From Procambarus clarkii (lineage: Eukaryota; Arthropoda; Malacostraca; Decapoda; Cambaridae), in assembly GCF_040958095.1 (NCBI RefSeq), contig NC_091237.1:11190723-11254722 (forward strand): 64,000 nt of DNA, in the 5' to 3' direction. Within the stretch, counting starts at the first letter, position 1, and the number at the start of each line of letters is the position of its first letter. The translations under genes were made by a program, and so were the position numbers. Under the pieces are notes generated by a model that saw only the letters and a program-made list of their open reading frames with translations, had not been told where the DNA came from and did no database searches. This document shows, piece after piece, positions 9,463 through 20,219 of this stretch.

Positions 9463-10785
9463 ACCTGTGAGGTCAGTGTCACTGTTAGCAGAGGTGCGTG
9501 GTGACCTCTGTGAGGTTAGTGTCACTGTTAGAAGAGGTGCGTGGTGACCTCTGTGAGGTTAGTGTCACTGTTAGCAGAGGTGCGTGGTGACCTCTGTGAG
9601 GTTAGTGTCACTGTTAGCAGAGGAGCGTGGTGACCTCTGTGAGGTTAGTGTCACTGTTAGAAGAGGTGCGTGGTGACCTCTGTGAGGTTAGTGTCACTGT
9701 TAGCAGAGGTGCGTTGGTGACCTCTGTGAGGTCAGTGTCACTGTTAGCAGAGGTGCGTGGTGACCTCTGTGAGGTTAGTGTCACTGTTAGCAGAGGTGCG
9801 TTGGTGACCTGTGAGGTTAGTGTCACTGTTAGCAGAGGTGCGTGGTGACCTCTGTGAGGTCAGTGTCACTGTTAGCAGAGGTGCGTGGTGACCTCTGTGA
9901 GGTTAGTGTCACTGTTAGCAGAGGTGCGTGGTGACCTCTGTGAGGTCAGTGTCACTGTTAGCAGAGGTGCGTGGTGACCTCTGTGAGGTTAGTGTCACTG
10001 TTAGCAGAGGTGCGTTGGTGACCTCTGTGAGGTTAGTGTCACTGTTAGCAGAGGTGCGTGGTGACCTCTGTGAGGTTAGTGTCACTGTTAGCAGAGGTGC
10101 GTTGGTGACCTCTGTGAGGTTAGTGTCACTGTTAGCAGAGGTGCGTGGTGACCTCTGTGAGGTTAGTGTCACTGTTAGCAGAGGTGCGTGGTGACCTCTG
10201 TGAGGTTAGTGTCACTGTTAGCAGAGGTGCGTGGTGACCTCTGTGAGGTTAGTGTCACTGTTAGCAGAGGTGCGTGGTGACCTCTGTGAGGTCAGTGTCA
10301 CTGTTAGCAGAGGTGCGTGGTGACCTCTGTGAGGTTAGTGTCACTGTTAGCAGAGGTGCGTGGTGACCTCTGTGAGGTCAGTGTCACTGTTAGCAGAGGT
10401 GCGTGGTGACCTCTGTGAGGTTAGTGTCACTGTTAGCAGAGGTGCGTGGTGACCTCTGTGAGGTCAGTGTCACTGTTAGCAGAGGTGCGTGGTGACCTCT
10501 GTGAGGTCAGTGTCACTGTTAGCAGAGGTGCGTTGGTGACCTCTGTGAGGTTAGTGTCACTGTTAGCAGAGGTGCGTTGGTGACCTCTGTGAGGTTAGTG
10601 TCACTGTTAGCAGAGGTGCGTTGGTGACCTCTGTGAGGTTAGTGTCACTGTTAGCAGAGGTGCGTTGGTGACCTCTGTGACGTTAGTGTCACTGTTAGCA
10701 GAGGTGCGTTGGTGACCTCTGTGAGGTTAGTGTCACTGTTAGCAGAGGTGCATTGGTGACCTCTGTGACGTTAGTGTCACTGTTG
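9463..10785 (+). repeat. 43/44-bp minisatellite (about 30 copies) in intron 3
   Basis: Unit GAGGTTAGTGTCACTGTTAG + CAGAGGTGCGTGGTGACCTC + TGT, with an extra T in some copies (GCGTTGG). Each unit contains the dyad TGACCTC-TGT-GAGGTCA or its GAGGTTA variant. Confidence 0.95.
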
Positions 10786-10831
10786 TTACAAGTGTTTGGT
10801 GGCCCTGGTGACTCCTGTGCGTGTGAGCGAC

Positions 10832-11202
10832 CCGTTCTCGCACTTTCTTATAGTCAATATTGACTTATTAAATACGTGCATATGTGACATACTAAACATA
10901 CTAGTTTACCTTGAAAAGCTTCATAGAAAACACCGATCTTACCTAACCTTTTTAGTATGTTAATTAAGATAAGCATCTTATTGCTTCGTAATTACAATTA
11001 TTACTTAACCTATACCTATAATAGGTTAAGTAATAATTGTAATTACGAAGCAATAAGATGCTTATCTTAACATACTAAGAAGGTTAGGTAAGGTCGGTGT
11101 TTTCTATGAAGCTTTTCAAGGTAAACTAGTATGTTAAGTATGTCACATATGCACGTATTTAATAAGTCAATATTGACTATACGAAAGTGCGAGAACGGGT
11201 TG
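10832..11202. mobile_element. 371-bp near-perfect palindrome (MITE/foldback element)
   Basis: Two arms of about 180 bp are near-exact complements. CCCGTTCTCGCACTTTC at 10831 matches GAAAGTGCGAGAACGGG ending at 11199, and CTTAACCTAT (11004-11013) matches ATAGGTTAAG (11021-11030) around a 7-base centre. Differences are a few single-base changes. Flanked by GTGTGAGCGAC at 10821-10831 and 11203-11213, a possible target-site duplication. No ORF. Confidence 0.92.
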
Positions 11203-11311
11203 GTGTGAGCGACGTTGCCAGAATGTTAAGTAACACAATCTTCACACTAACGCAAGTCATTGGTCCTTCTTGTGCGTGCATAACTCTCACTCAAGCGTTG
11301 TAATTCTGCAG

Positions 11312-11418
11312 GTCACAGCAGTCGTCGTGTCTGCGGGACGTGTCTGCTCCCGAGGGTCACCAGATGGACCACGAGGCTAGCTCCCCACCCGGCCAGCGCT
11401 TCTCAGCAGACCAACAGT
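11312..11418 (+). CDS. ADAMTS exon 4: start of disintegrin-like domain
   Basis: Acceptor TAATTCTGCAG ends at 11311; donor GTGAGT at 11419. Encodes residues 168 (shared Arg) to 203 plus one base. Contains SQQSSCLRD and PPGQRFSADQQC, the family pattern PGxxYdAdxQC that opens the disintegrin-like domain. Its last Cys is completed by the next exon (T + GC), giving ADQQCMLKHG. Confidence 0.92.
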
Positions 11419-11499
11419 GTGAGTGCTTCCTTACTCCCGCCCTCAGTGTATGGCCATTCCATCCAGCGGACGAGCCCAAAGATATATTCATAAATGTTA

Positions 11500-12180
11500 A
11501 CATGTTATTCATTCAAAATTGGAATGTTCTGAAATATAAATTAATATTGTTATATATTAGCATATTTAGGCATTGGTTAGGTTAGGTGTTTAGGTTCTGT
11601 TGGCGATTATTTGTATTCAACCCGTTCTCTCACTAGGCTGGTTAAAGCAGCGGCCGTTCTCCCCAGACACATTCATTAATTTTACCATACTGTGTATTAC
11701 AAATCAGTTTGTTCTGATATATAAATTAATATTCTTATACATAAAAATTGTATGTATAAAAATATGTATGTATGTAAAATTGTATGTTTTACAATATACA
11801 TAATATTGTAAAACACCTAACCTAACCTACGCCAAACTATTGTATAGTTTGGTGTAGGTTAGGTTAGGTTAGGTTAGGTTAGGTTAGGTTAGGTTAGGTT
11901 AGGTGTTTAGGTTCTGTTGGTAATTATTTGTATTTATAAGTTCGTGGGTGAAGCATTTATAGAATTGTGGTTCGAGCAGAGGACGTCAGCGAAGCACTTG
12001 TTCCGGAAGTGTTCGAACGTCAGCAGTTGTGAGTCGTGTGTAAACCGTTTTTCATTCATAAACAGCGGGTTTGGTGGGTGCATGGAATCACTTTTGGGTC
12101 TTTGTTTGGAGGACGGGCTGGCGTCTGTGGGGTCGACCGCTGGATGTAATGGACTTGAGTTGACGACAGGTTGATTTATG
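11500..12180 (+). repeat. Dispersed repeat H with interstitial (TTAGG)n
   Basis: Two related blocks contain GTGTTTAGGTTCTGTTGGCG-type sequence; the second (11870-12075) matches the complement of 61812-62090 over about 200 bp. Between them is an AT-rich segment, a hairpin (CACCTAACCTAACCTACGCC ... GGTGTAGGTTAGG) and about 11 perfect TTAGG units at 11848-11904. Confidence 0.75.
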
Positions 12181-12578
12181 CATGAAAAACTGAGGACAGT
12201 GTTTAAATAGTACATTTAACACTTCTACTCAGCTCTTCACTTGTCAAAATTAATATTAAAAGCGAAATTTATCTCTAAAAGGACAAATAGATAGAGAACG
12301 AAATCAAAATAGATAGATTTAAAGATAGAGATAAAGAAAGAATGGAAATTGTGAGAGATGAAGATAGATCAAGAAATGTGTAGTTAGCGAGAGATTGAGA
12401 GAAAGGGAATGAGAGATTTCATGAAAGATAAAGACAGATATACTTAGAGAATGATCATAATAAAAAAATCAAAGTTCTTTAACCTCAGTTGTCACTGTTG
12501 TTGTTGTTGTTTCCGCTGGCAGTGATTAGGGGGGGGGGGGCTGAAGGTCATCACCAGACGCACGCACAGGTTAATACA
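12181..12578. other. Intronic, no gene recognised
   Basis: A/G-rich degenerate GATAGA-type low-complexity sequence (12250-12450), a GTT trinucleotide run near 12500 and a G10 homopolymer near 12530. No coding signal seen. Confidence 0.6.
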
Positions 12579-12617
<39 letters not shown>

Positions 12618-13490
12618 TACCTAAGTAATTACCTAAGTGTAGTTACAGGATGAGAGCTACGCTCGTGGTGTCCCGTCTTCCCAGCACTCTTTGTCATATA
12701 ACGCTTTGAAACTACTGACGGTCTTGGCCTCCACCACCTTCTCACCTAACTTGTTCCAACCGTCTACCACTCTATTTGCGAAGGTGAATTTTCTTATATT
12801 TCTTCGGCATCTGTGTTTAGCTAGTTTAAATCTATGACCTCTTGTTCTTGAAGTGCCAGGTCTCAGGAAGTCTTCCCTGTCGATTTTATCAATTCTTGTT
12901 ACTATTTTGTACGTAGTGATCATATCACCTCTTTTTCTTCTGTCTTCTAGTTTTGGCATATTTAATGCTTCTAACCTCTCCTCGTAGCTCTTGCCCTTTA
13001 GTTCTGGGTGCCACTTAGTAGCATGTCTTTGCACCTTTTCCAGTTTGTTGATGATATGGGCACCACATAGGTTTGTTCCTAAGATATGGGCACCACACAA
13101 CAGCTGCATATTCTAGCTTTGGCCTAACAAAAGTCATGAACAATTTCTTTAGTATATCGCCATCCATGTATTTAAAAGCAATTCTGAAGTTAGAAAGCAT
13201 AGCATAGGCTCCTTGCACAATATTCTTTATGTGGTCCTCAGGTGATAGTTTTCTATCTAGAACCACTCCTAGATCTCTTTCTTTATCAGAATTCTTTAAA
13301 GATTTCTCACATAATATATAGAATGTGTGGGGGTCTATGTTCTCCTATTCCACATTCCATAACATGACATTTATTAACATTAAATTCCATTTGCCAAGTG
13401 GTGCTCCATATACTTATTTTGTCCAGGTCTTCTTGAAGGGCATGACAATCATCTAAATTTCTTATCCTTCCTATTATCTTAGCATCATCA
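12579..13490 (-). mobile_element. LINE fragment (family beta), 3' part with (GT)n tail
   Basis: Minus-strand translation from about 13266 gives LSPEDHIKNIVQGAYAMLSN, KLEYAAVVWCPYLRNK, then WHPELKGKSYEERLEALNM, RRKRGDMITTYKIVTRIDKI and a C-terminal FANRVVDGWNKLGEKVVEA, the usual end of CR1/Jockey-type ORF2. An internal duplication of GATATGGGCACCACA (about 13050 and 13085) breaks the frame. The 3' end abuts (GT)n at 12579-12614. Confidence 0.85.
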
Positions 13491-13493
13491 GCA

Positions 13494-13504
13494 AACGTGT
13501 GTGT

Positions 13505-13588
<84 letters not shown>
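13494..13588. repeat. (GT)n microsatellite at a LINE 3' end
   Basis: About 46 GT units running into the 3' terminus of the LINE alpha fragment at 13589. Confidence 0.95.
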
Positions 13589-13590
<2 letters not shown>

Positions 13591-14460
13591 TCGCCTGCTT
13601 GTGCTTACCTAGTTGTACGGGGGTTGAGCTTCGGCTCTTTGGTCCCGCCTCTCAACTGCCAGTCAACCGGTGTACAGGTTCCTGAGCCTACTGGGCTCTA
13701 TCATATCTACACTTGAAACTGTGTATGGAGTCAGCCTCCACCACATCACTGCCTAATGCATTCCATTTATTAATTACTCTGACACTAAACAAATTCTTTC
13801 TAATGTCTCTGTGACTCATTTGGGCACTCAATTTCCACCTGTGTCCCATTGTGCGTGTGCCCCTTGTGTTAAACTGTCAGTATCTACCCTTTCAATTTCT
13901 TTGAGAATCTTGTATGCGGTGATCATGTACCCCCCAACTCTTCTGTCTTCCAGCGACGTGAGGTTTAATTCCCGTAGTCTCTCCTCGTAGCTCATACCTC
14001 TCAATTCGGGTACTAGTCTGTTGGCAAACCTCTGAACCTTCTCCAGTTTAATCTTATACTTGAGGAGATACCGATTCCATGCTGGCGCTGCATATTACAG
14101 GATTGGTCTGACATATGTGGTATACATGGTTCTGAATGTTTCCTTACACAAGTTTCTAAAGGCCGTTCTTATGTTGGCCGACTTGGCATATGCTGCTGGT
14201 CATATCCTCTTGATGTTGGTTTTAGGGGACAGGTCTGGCGTGATATCAACCCCAGGTCTTTCTCTCTCTCTCTCTCTCTCTCTGACTCTTGAAGTATTTC
14301 ATCTCCAAGATAATACCTTGTATCTGGCCTCCTGCTCCCTACACCTATCTTCATTACATTACATCTGCTTGGGTTAAACTCTAACAGCCATTTGTTGGAC
14401 CATTCCTTCAGTTGGTCCAGGTCTTCCTGAAGCCTCAAGCTGTCCTCCTGTCTTAATCCT
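13589..14460 (-). mobile_element. LINE alpha fragment, 3' half of ORF2
   Basis: Minus-strand: EDLDQLKEWSNKWLLEFNPS, NVMKIGVGSRRPDTRYYLGD, then decayed C-terminal block and 3' UTR ending in GTTGAGCTTCGGCTCTTTGG (plus-strand sense) and (GT)n. A short (TC)n run at 14263-14284 sits in the coding part. Confidence 0.85.
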
Positions 14461-14504
14461 TCTCTTGTTAGTGTTTATATTCCGCCCGTCCTCTTGTGTA
14501 CTGC

Positions 14505-14935
14505 TGTCCCTGCCTCCCCTCTCCCTCCCTGCCTCCCCTCTCCCTCCCTGCCTCCCCTCTCCCTCCCTGCCTCCCCTCTCTCTCCCTGCCTCCCCTCTCC
14601 CTCCCTTCCTCCCCTCTCCCTCCCTGCCTCCCCTCTCCCTCCCTGCCTCCCATCTCCCTCCCTGCCTCCCCTCTCCCTCCCTGCCTCCCCTCTCCCTCCC
14701 TGCCTCCCCTCTCCCTCCCTGCCTCCCCTCTCCCTCCCTGCCTCCCCTCTCCCTCCCTGCCTCCCCTCTCCCTCCCTGCCTCCCCTCTCCCTCCCTGCCT
14801 CCCCTCTCCCTCCCTGCCTCCCCTCTCCCTCCCTGCCTCCCCTCTCCCTCCCTGCCTCCCCTCTCCCTCCCTGCCTCCCATCTGCCTCCCTGCCTCCCCT
14901 CTCCCTCCCTGCCTCCCCTCTCTCTCCCTGCCTCA
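14505..14935. repeat. 19-bp pyrimidine-rich minisatellite (about 22 copies)
   Basis: Unit GCCTCCCCTCTCCCTCCCT repeated up to 30 bp before exon 5, where it may lengthen the pyrimidine tract upstream of the acceptor. Overlapping ORFs on both strands in all frames are artefacts of this array. Confidence 0.95.
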
Positions 14936-14966
14936 CAAGAGAAGACTGACTGGGTACCTCCTACAG

Positions 14967-15109
14967 GCATGCTGAAGCACGGAGCGGGGAGTCACCACGC
15001 CGACTCCCAGCCTCTGGAGGAGATCTGTCAGGACCTGCACTGTCGCCGCGACCACTACACCTGGACGTCCCACCCAGCCCTCGAGGGCACCTCCTGTGGC
15101 AACCATAAG
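14967..15109 (+). CDS. ADAMTS exon 5: disintegrin-like domain, Cys-rich centre
   Basis: Acceptor CCTCCTACAG ends at 14966; donor GTAAGT at 15110. Encodes C204 (shared) to residue 251. EICQDLHCRRDHYTW and HPALEGTSCGNHK match the disintegrin-like pattern in which GTxCGxxKWC follows. The exon ends at phase 0 and the next begins with TGG TGC (WC), completing CGNHKWCKRGRC. Confidence 0.94.
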
Positions 15110-15221
15110 GTAAGTCCCCCTTGTCTCACTCACGGCTCGCATCGCCCTGCCTCCCTCATTATTCCTCCTCCTTACCCTGCCTACCTCACCATGCTTAAAA
15201 CATGGCCTTCCTCACCTACGG

Positions 15222-15540
15222 TCCACGGCTAACCATAGCCCGTGCTTCTTGCCCTGCTCCTGTGCCAGGTAAGTTACGGGCTCACCATAGCCCGTGCTAC
15301 TCGGAACTTGTTCAGAGTAGCTGAATCTATAACAACAACAACACCTACGGTCCAACTACTTGGGCTGGACGGTAGATCGACGGTCTTGCTTCATGCAGGT
15401 TGGCGTTCAATCCCCGACCGTTCAAGTGGTTGGGCACCATTCCTTTCCCCCGTCCCATCCCAAATCCTTATCCTAACCTCTTCCCAGTGCTATATAGTCG
15501 TAATGACTTGGTGCTTTCATCTGATAATTGCCTTCCTGAC
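15222..15540 (+). repeat. Repeat G followed by a family B SINE
   Basis: 15222-15340 repeats GGCTCACCATAGCCCGTGCT with GAACTTGTTCAGAGTAGC and an (AAC)n end. 15345-15535 is a SINE B copy with head CTACTTGGGCTGGACGGTAG, GCGTTCAATCCCCGACCG and tail region GTGCTATATAGTCGTAATGA. Confidence 0.7.
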
Positions 15541-15693
15541 CTACGTACAAGAGAGCATCATGAACGAACACGGTACAAATGTATTACAAATCCCTTGTTA
15601 CGACTCCTTAGTTCCCTATGCGTCTGTTTTAACCTTCTATGCTTATTACAATTTTATATATATATTTTCATTCGAATTCTTGCCCTGACTCAG

Positions 15694-15905
15694 TGGTGCA
15701 AGCGAGGACGGTGTCAGGAGAACTCCGAGGCTCCAGCCCTCTCGCCGTCAGCCTCCCTCGTGTCGTCGGCGTCCCAGGGAGCGTCCGGGAGCGTGGGAGG
15801 GAAGTGGGGGGCGTGGTCCGAGTGTCGCTCCGCCTGTCTCTACGGCGTCGACGGCGTCCTCTCCTCTGGCAGCTCGGGCCTCGCCTTGTCTGAGAGGCGG
15901 TGTGG
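15694..15905 (+). CDS. ADAMTS exon 6: end of disintegrin-like domain and first TSP1
   Basis: Acceptor TGACTCAG ends at 15693; donor GTAAG at 15906. Encodes residues 252-321 plus two bases. WCKRGRC closes the disintegrin-like region. A Ser/Ala-rich linker (SPSASLVSSASQGASGSV) leads to KWGAWSECRSACLYG, the start of a TSP1 repeat with a WxxW tryptophan pair. The usual CSxTCGGG is replaced by CRSACLYG with a Gly/Ser insertion before SERRCG, a variant TSP1. The exon codes in a GC-rich style unlike the flanking introns. Confidence 0.92.
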
Positions 15906-15909
15906 GTAA

Positions 15910-16000
15910 GTTGTTTTAGATTCAGCTACTCCGAACAAAACGTTCCAAGTAGCACGGGCTATGGTGAGCCCGTAGTGGGCTTACCTGGCACAGGAGCGGG
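15910..16000 (-). repeat. Dispersed repeat G, minus copy
   Basis: Complement of the AGTAGCTGAATC / GCTCACCATAGCCCGTGCTA block, starting just after the exon 6 donor. Confidence 0.55.
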
Positions 16001-16021
16001 GCTGTAACTGCCCTCTTGTGT

Positions 16022-16266
16022 GGGGTTATCTTGAGATGATTTCGGGTCTTTTTAGTGTCCCCGCGGCCCGGTCCTCGACCAGGCCTCCACCCCCCAGGAA
16101 GCAGCCCGTGACAGCTGACTAACACCCAGGTACCTATTTACTGCTAGGTAACAGGGGCATAGGGTGAAAGAAACTCTGCCCATTGTTTCTCGCCGGCGCC
16201 CGGGATCGAACCCGGGACCACAGGATCACAAGTCCAGCGTGCTGTCCGCTCGGCCGACCGGCTCCC
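16022..16266 (-). mobile_element. tRNA-derived SINE, family A
   Basis: Minus copy with head GGTCGGCCGAGCGGACAGCA, GGTTCGATCCCGGGCGCC and tail TTATCTTGAGATGATTTCGG (plus-strand view). A perfect 15-bp hairpin (TATTCCACACTACTG/CAGTAGTGTGGAATA) follows at about 16278-16311. Confidence 0.85.
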
Positions 16267-16351
16267 TACGTCCGGCATATTCCACACTACTGCTAACAGT
16301 AGTGTGGAATACTGGAATACACTAACGTCACTAACGGGGTAAGTGTGGCGC

Positions 16352-16443
<92 letters not shown>
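16352..16443. repeat. (TA)n microsatellite
   Basis: About 45 TA units. Confidence 0.97.
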
Positions 16444-16448
<5 letters not shown>

Positions 16449-16513
16449 CACGCAGAGTGCGAGGTGTGCTCTTGTGTGGGTAGCTGCAGCTAGTGGCTAC
16501 TCTTGTAAACAAC

Positions 16514-17250
16514 AATGGCGCGCATTATGACCCCACAACAAGCCCTGAACATGCTCTGTCTGCCGTTTGACGTCGAGATTGACAGACTAGTGGAGCACGG
16601 ATGTACAGTAGAGGAATATTCAGAGTGGTTGGAGAGTTGCAGGTTAACGAGGAGCTGGGACGACAGCGACGAAATGGGAAAATAATCACCAGGAAGACAC
16701 TGATTGAGGTGTCAAACAACTTGTGTGTTTACAGGGAGAATCCTTGACCAGAAACCCTTGAAGCAGGCCAGCAATACATCCCAATAAAAACGCGGAAGGA
16801 AAAAAGTTGTTTAGTATGCCAAAGTGCCCGATATGGATAGAACCTGCTACACGAATGCAAGAAAAAATTGAATATGCTTTCCAGGGACAACGGTTGGAGA
16901 CCGTGGACAGAACGAACAATATATTGTCAGCCAATGGGATCAAACCCATTGTTTGCCTCTCAGTAGGTGGACACGGTATGTGCCGAGGTAGGAGCGAGGA
17001 GTTGCTAGACAGATTATATATATATATATAGGATTAGTAGGCGAGTCAGAGGCTTAGGGCCCGCGCAGGAATATCCCTGCAAACAAAAAAAAATCAACAT
17101 AACACTCCTCAAGGTGGACTACAACCAAAAAAGATGAATTAAATGCACACAGAAAAATAAACACATTATTGCACTAACAGAAACATGGATGAATGCAGAA
17201 AACAGAGAACTATGTAGAGGAATATAAAATTACATAAGAATATATTTTAT
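16514..17250 (+). mobile_element. LINE 5' fragment: ORF1 remnant and start of endonuclease
   Basis: Translation from 16514 opens MARIMTPQQALNMLCLPFDV, followed after frame breaks by PIVCLSVGGHGMCRGR and, near 17160, HYCTNRNMDE-type sequence whose alternate frame reads IIALTETWMNAEN, the first motif of AP-type LINE endonucleases. The segment GCCCGCGCAGGAATATCCCT (17059-17078) recurs on the opposite strand near 46600-46620. Confidence 0.6.
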
Positions 17251-17417
17251 GATTAATTTCTAATCTCATATTTTACCGGGTAGAGCTGGTGCCAGAGTCC
17301 CCCCCATCTTCATGGGGACGGTTATGGGAGCTAAAAGTATTTTAGTGGTAGTGATAGGCATGCCACTCATTTTGGCCATCTATCATGCACAGTTGTGTGA
17401 GGCTAGCCCTAAGCGTC

Positions 17418-17688
17418 TGGGGCCAGATTCACGAAGCAGTTACGCAAGTACTTACGAACGTGTACATCTTTCCTCAATCTTTGACGGTTTTGGTTACATT
17501 TATTAAACAGTTTACAAGCATGAAAACTTCCCAATCAACTGTTGTTATTGTTATAAACAGCCTCCTGGTGCTTTGGAGCTCATTAACTGTTTAATAATTA
17601 TAAACACAGCCGCCAAAGATTGACAAAAGATGTACAGGTTCGTAAGTGCTTGCGTAACTGTTTCGTGAATCTGGCCCCTGACCTCTAA
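17418..17688. mobile_element. Palindromic MITE, family E
   Basis: Starts GGGGCCAGATTCACGAAGCA and ends with the near-complement TTTCGTGAATCTGGCCCC. The arms (TTTATTAAACAGTTTACAAG / AGTACTTACG and complements) pair along most of about 265 bp around a centre near 17550. Further copies at 20220, 27478, 29413 and, split, 7588. Confidence 0.85.
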
Positions 17689-17689
17689 C

Positions 17690-18722
17690 CTTGAACAGAC
17701 AAGCAAACAGACAAACATCTTTCTTTTATTCATATAGATTGAATATGACCAAAAAAAGATAAGTCAGTGATTCTAGCACGAATCTTCATAATTAATTACT
17801 TTGTAATTGTTCAATCTGGAATGAAATTTATACAAATTTACTTATATGTTAATTTTACAGATTTACTGGTCATGATACATTTTATCCAATCAAGCTGAGC
17901 CTCCTCAGAGACAGTATGTGATGTGATAGGGTGTTAACTAATCAAAATAACAGGTTAACTGGGTCCTCCTATCTCACTGGTAGCATGAGGTGGTGGTAGG
18001 AGCTATTTTATTGACTCAGGTGTTCTGGACGACATCCTAACAATTTATCCAAAATTTGCTTGTCCATTTTAAAGAATGAAGAATAATTGTTATTTATATT
18101 ACTTCTAAGCTGCATCACTTATGAACCCATCCCTGCCCTTGTGTGACAGTGCACAGTAGAAAGTTGTTTTCACATATCCATACATTAAAACATTGATTGT
18201 AACCGTGATATATATGTACTTCCGCCTACAGTTTAGACCTATTGTCTTGTGTATGACCCTCTGTCCTGCGTGACAGTGAATACCAACATTATCCTCACGT
18301 CAATTAGACTTAATCGAAATCCTCAGATTAGGCAAAATTGTAATTGATTTTGTCAATTAATAATAATAATAAACAAGTGGCATTTCCTTCTTTGTGAGTA
18401 CGAGACAAGGACGGACCTAGATGTGAGCTGTTGATCGTTGGCCGAGTGTGTTTGATGTGAAGGACTTCCGCTATGTCTAGTCTTATTGGCCAGTATTATT
18501 GCCGGTTACTTCGGCGTTGGTGGTCAGGATATCTCTAGGTCATCTTGTATGGTGACATGATGTTATCCTTAATGGACCCATGTTGTTTGAGCTTAGTTAG
18601 GCGCCTTGAAAAGGAAGTTATTGTCTGAACTAGTTATCTCTAGCTAATAAATACTGACAGCTGGTTCTCTTCTGATTTAAATACCCGGTCTTGCCGCCTC
18701 TCATTATTGCTCCGTCCCGCAG
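17690..18722. other. Intron 6 sequence without recognised gene
   Basis: Mostly AT-rich unique-looking sequence. A segment at 18303-18375 (AATCCTCAGATTAGGCAAAA) matches the complement of 21335-21400, so it is part of an unnamed dispersed repeat. No coding signal. Confidence 0.55.
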
Positions 18723-18889
18723 GTCGCGAGCCTGCAGAGGGGAGTATCGGTACCGCCTGTGCTCGGAGGTGGAGGAATGTGGCGCAGGACAGCGGAGGAC
18801 CCTGCAGGACTTCGCCGACGACACCTGCAGAGGGCGGGCCAGAAACTCTGCTTCCCTGACGGGGCTGGCGGCCAGGGTGCCTGTTGAAG
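18723..18889 (+). CDS. ADAMTS exon 7: end of TSP1 and start of Cys-rich module
   Basis: Acceptor CCGTCCCGCAG ends at 18722; donor GTATTA at 18890. Encodes G322 (shared) to residue 377 plus one base. CRGEYRYRLCSEVEEC ends the first TSP1 repeat. TLQDFADDTCRGRA and LTGLAARV open the following Cys-rich region; this pattern (FADxxC ... LTG) recurs in exon 11 as YASEVC ... LSG. Confidence 0.92.
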
Positions 18890-18954
18890 GTATTATACTA
18901 ACCCAACTAACCCCTGCACCTTCCAATGTTTACCACACCCTTCCCTATACACCC

Positions 18955-19058
18955 ACACCCTACTCTGCCCACCCACACCCTACTCTGCCCACCCACACCC
19001 TACTCTGCCCACCCACACCCTACTCTGCCCACCCACACCCTACTCTGCCCACCCACAC
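18955..19058 (+). repeat. 17-bp minisatellite in intron 7
   Basis: Six or so copies of CACCCTACTCTGCCCAC. The remaining intron to 19399 shows no other feature. Confidence 0.9.
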
Positions 19059-19399
19059 CCTGATACCCTCACTCATCTCAACACATTCCTTTTCAAAACA
19101 TTCACCCCTCCATTCTAGAGCACAAAAGCTCTCTCCTGAAGTTGGTTACCCAGCTTTCCTGATCCTTCTAGACATTCCCGGACCCGTTCTCGAAGTCCCA
19201 GTGCCTTCTCTCGACGAATTTTGTTTAGCTGTTATCTCTAAAACCAAGCAAATGTATAGTCTGCGAGTATTATTAGCAACCATATTTAGGTAACATTAGA
19301 TTTTAGTGTTAGTTTAGCTTGCTTATTCACATTAGTAAAGTGCCCCAGGAATCCACAGTGTGAGGTGGAGTGTGTTCTCACTACTGTCTTGCTCTTCAG

Positions 19400-19533
19400 G
19401 ACTGTCTCAGTGTGAGGTGGAGTGTGAGACGACGGACCGCGAGATGGAAGCCTCCGGCAAGAGCTTCCCGGACGGGACCGTCTGCCAGTCAGCTTCCTCC
19501 CTCCCCGCCTTCTGTGTCGCCGCCGTCTGTACT
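19400..19533 (+). CDS. ADAMTS exon 8: first Cys-rich module
   Basis: Acceptor GCTCTTCAG ends at 19399; donor GTAAGT at 19534. Encodes G378 (shared) to residue 422. CEVECETTDRE then FPDGTVC and FCVAAVCT follow the ADAMTS Cys-rich pattern (CxxxC ... DGTxC ... CVxxxC). Ends at phase 0 and continues as EFRCESN in exon 9. Confidence 0.92.
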
Positions 19534-19924
19534 GTAAGTCACGCCGAACTCACTCCTGTGTCTGAATGTTGGTCTCTCTCTCTCCTATCCTCTCTCTCTT
19601 TCTCCTCTGCTCTCTTTCTTTCTCCTCTGCTCTCTCTCTTTCTCCTCTTTGTTTTCTGTCGTGCCATTTCTATTTGAAGCGCCCCTACCTCTTTTTCCAG
19701 TCTCTTCCTCTTCTATTCCTTCTCTTAACACTTTTTCCACATAGCTGTGTTCTTCAAATTTGTGACAAAAGACCAAAAAAAGATTATTAAAGTTGAAATA
19801 ACAACTAAATTTATGTGTTAATTTAATCTACTGACGCTCGGTACATTTTTATTATTTGATGTCGCTATTGAGACCACAACCATAACCTCTTCCGCCACCT
19901 TACCCATTTATAGTTATAAATACA

Positions 19925-20130
19925 AGTTCTTACATTCTTGTACAGCCACCAGCACGCGTAGCGTTTCGGGCAGGTCCTTAATCCTAATTTTCACCGGAAT
20001 ACGACCTGCCAAATCGTTTAACAGCCTGGTAGCCATTCACTGCTGGGTAAAAAATGACTAGAATTAAGGATTGGGGCCCAGTCAATCTTCCCCGGCCAGG
20101 ATACGAACTCAGGCCAAAATGTTTTGAGTC
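19925..20130 (-). mobile_element. tRNA-derived SINE, family C
   Basis: Minus copy of the element whose plus form is at 20697-20955: shares ATTCTTGTACAGCCACCAGC, GCGTAGCGTTTCGGGCAGGT and CCCGGCCAGGATACGAACTC (B-box complement). Confidence 0.8.
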
Positions 20131-20219
20131 CTCTGGTAAGGTAAGGGGAGGGGACTTTAGTACGCCAGTTTCTTGACGATCAGTAACCTTAGGAGGACGG
20201 GCTGCTAAAGTAGGTCTCC

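Noticed and set aside
14374..15232. Overlapping ORFs with Pro/Leu/Ser or Gly/Arg/Glu repeats
   Set aside because: Artefacts of the 19-bp CCCTCT array in an intron.
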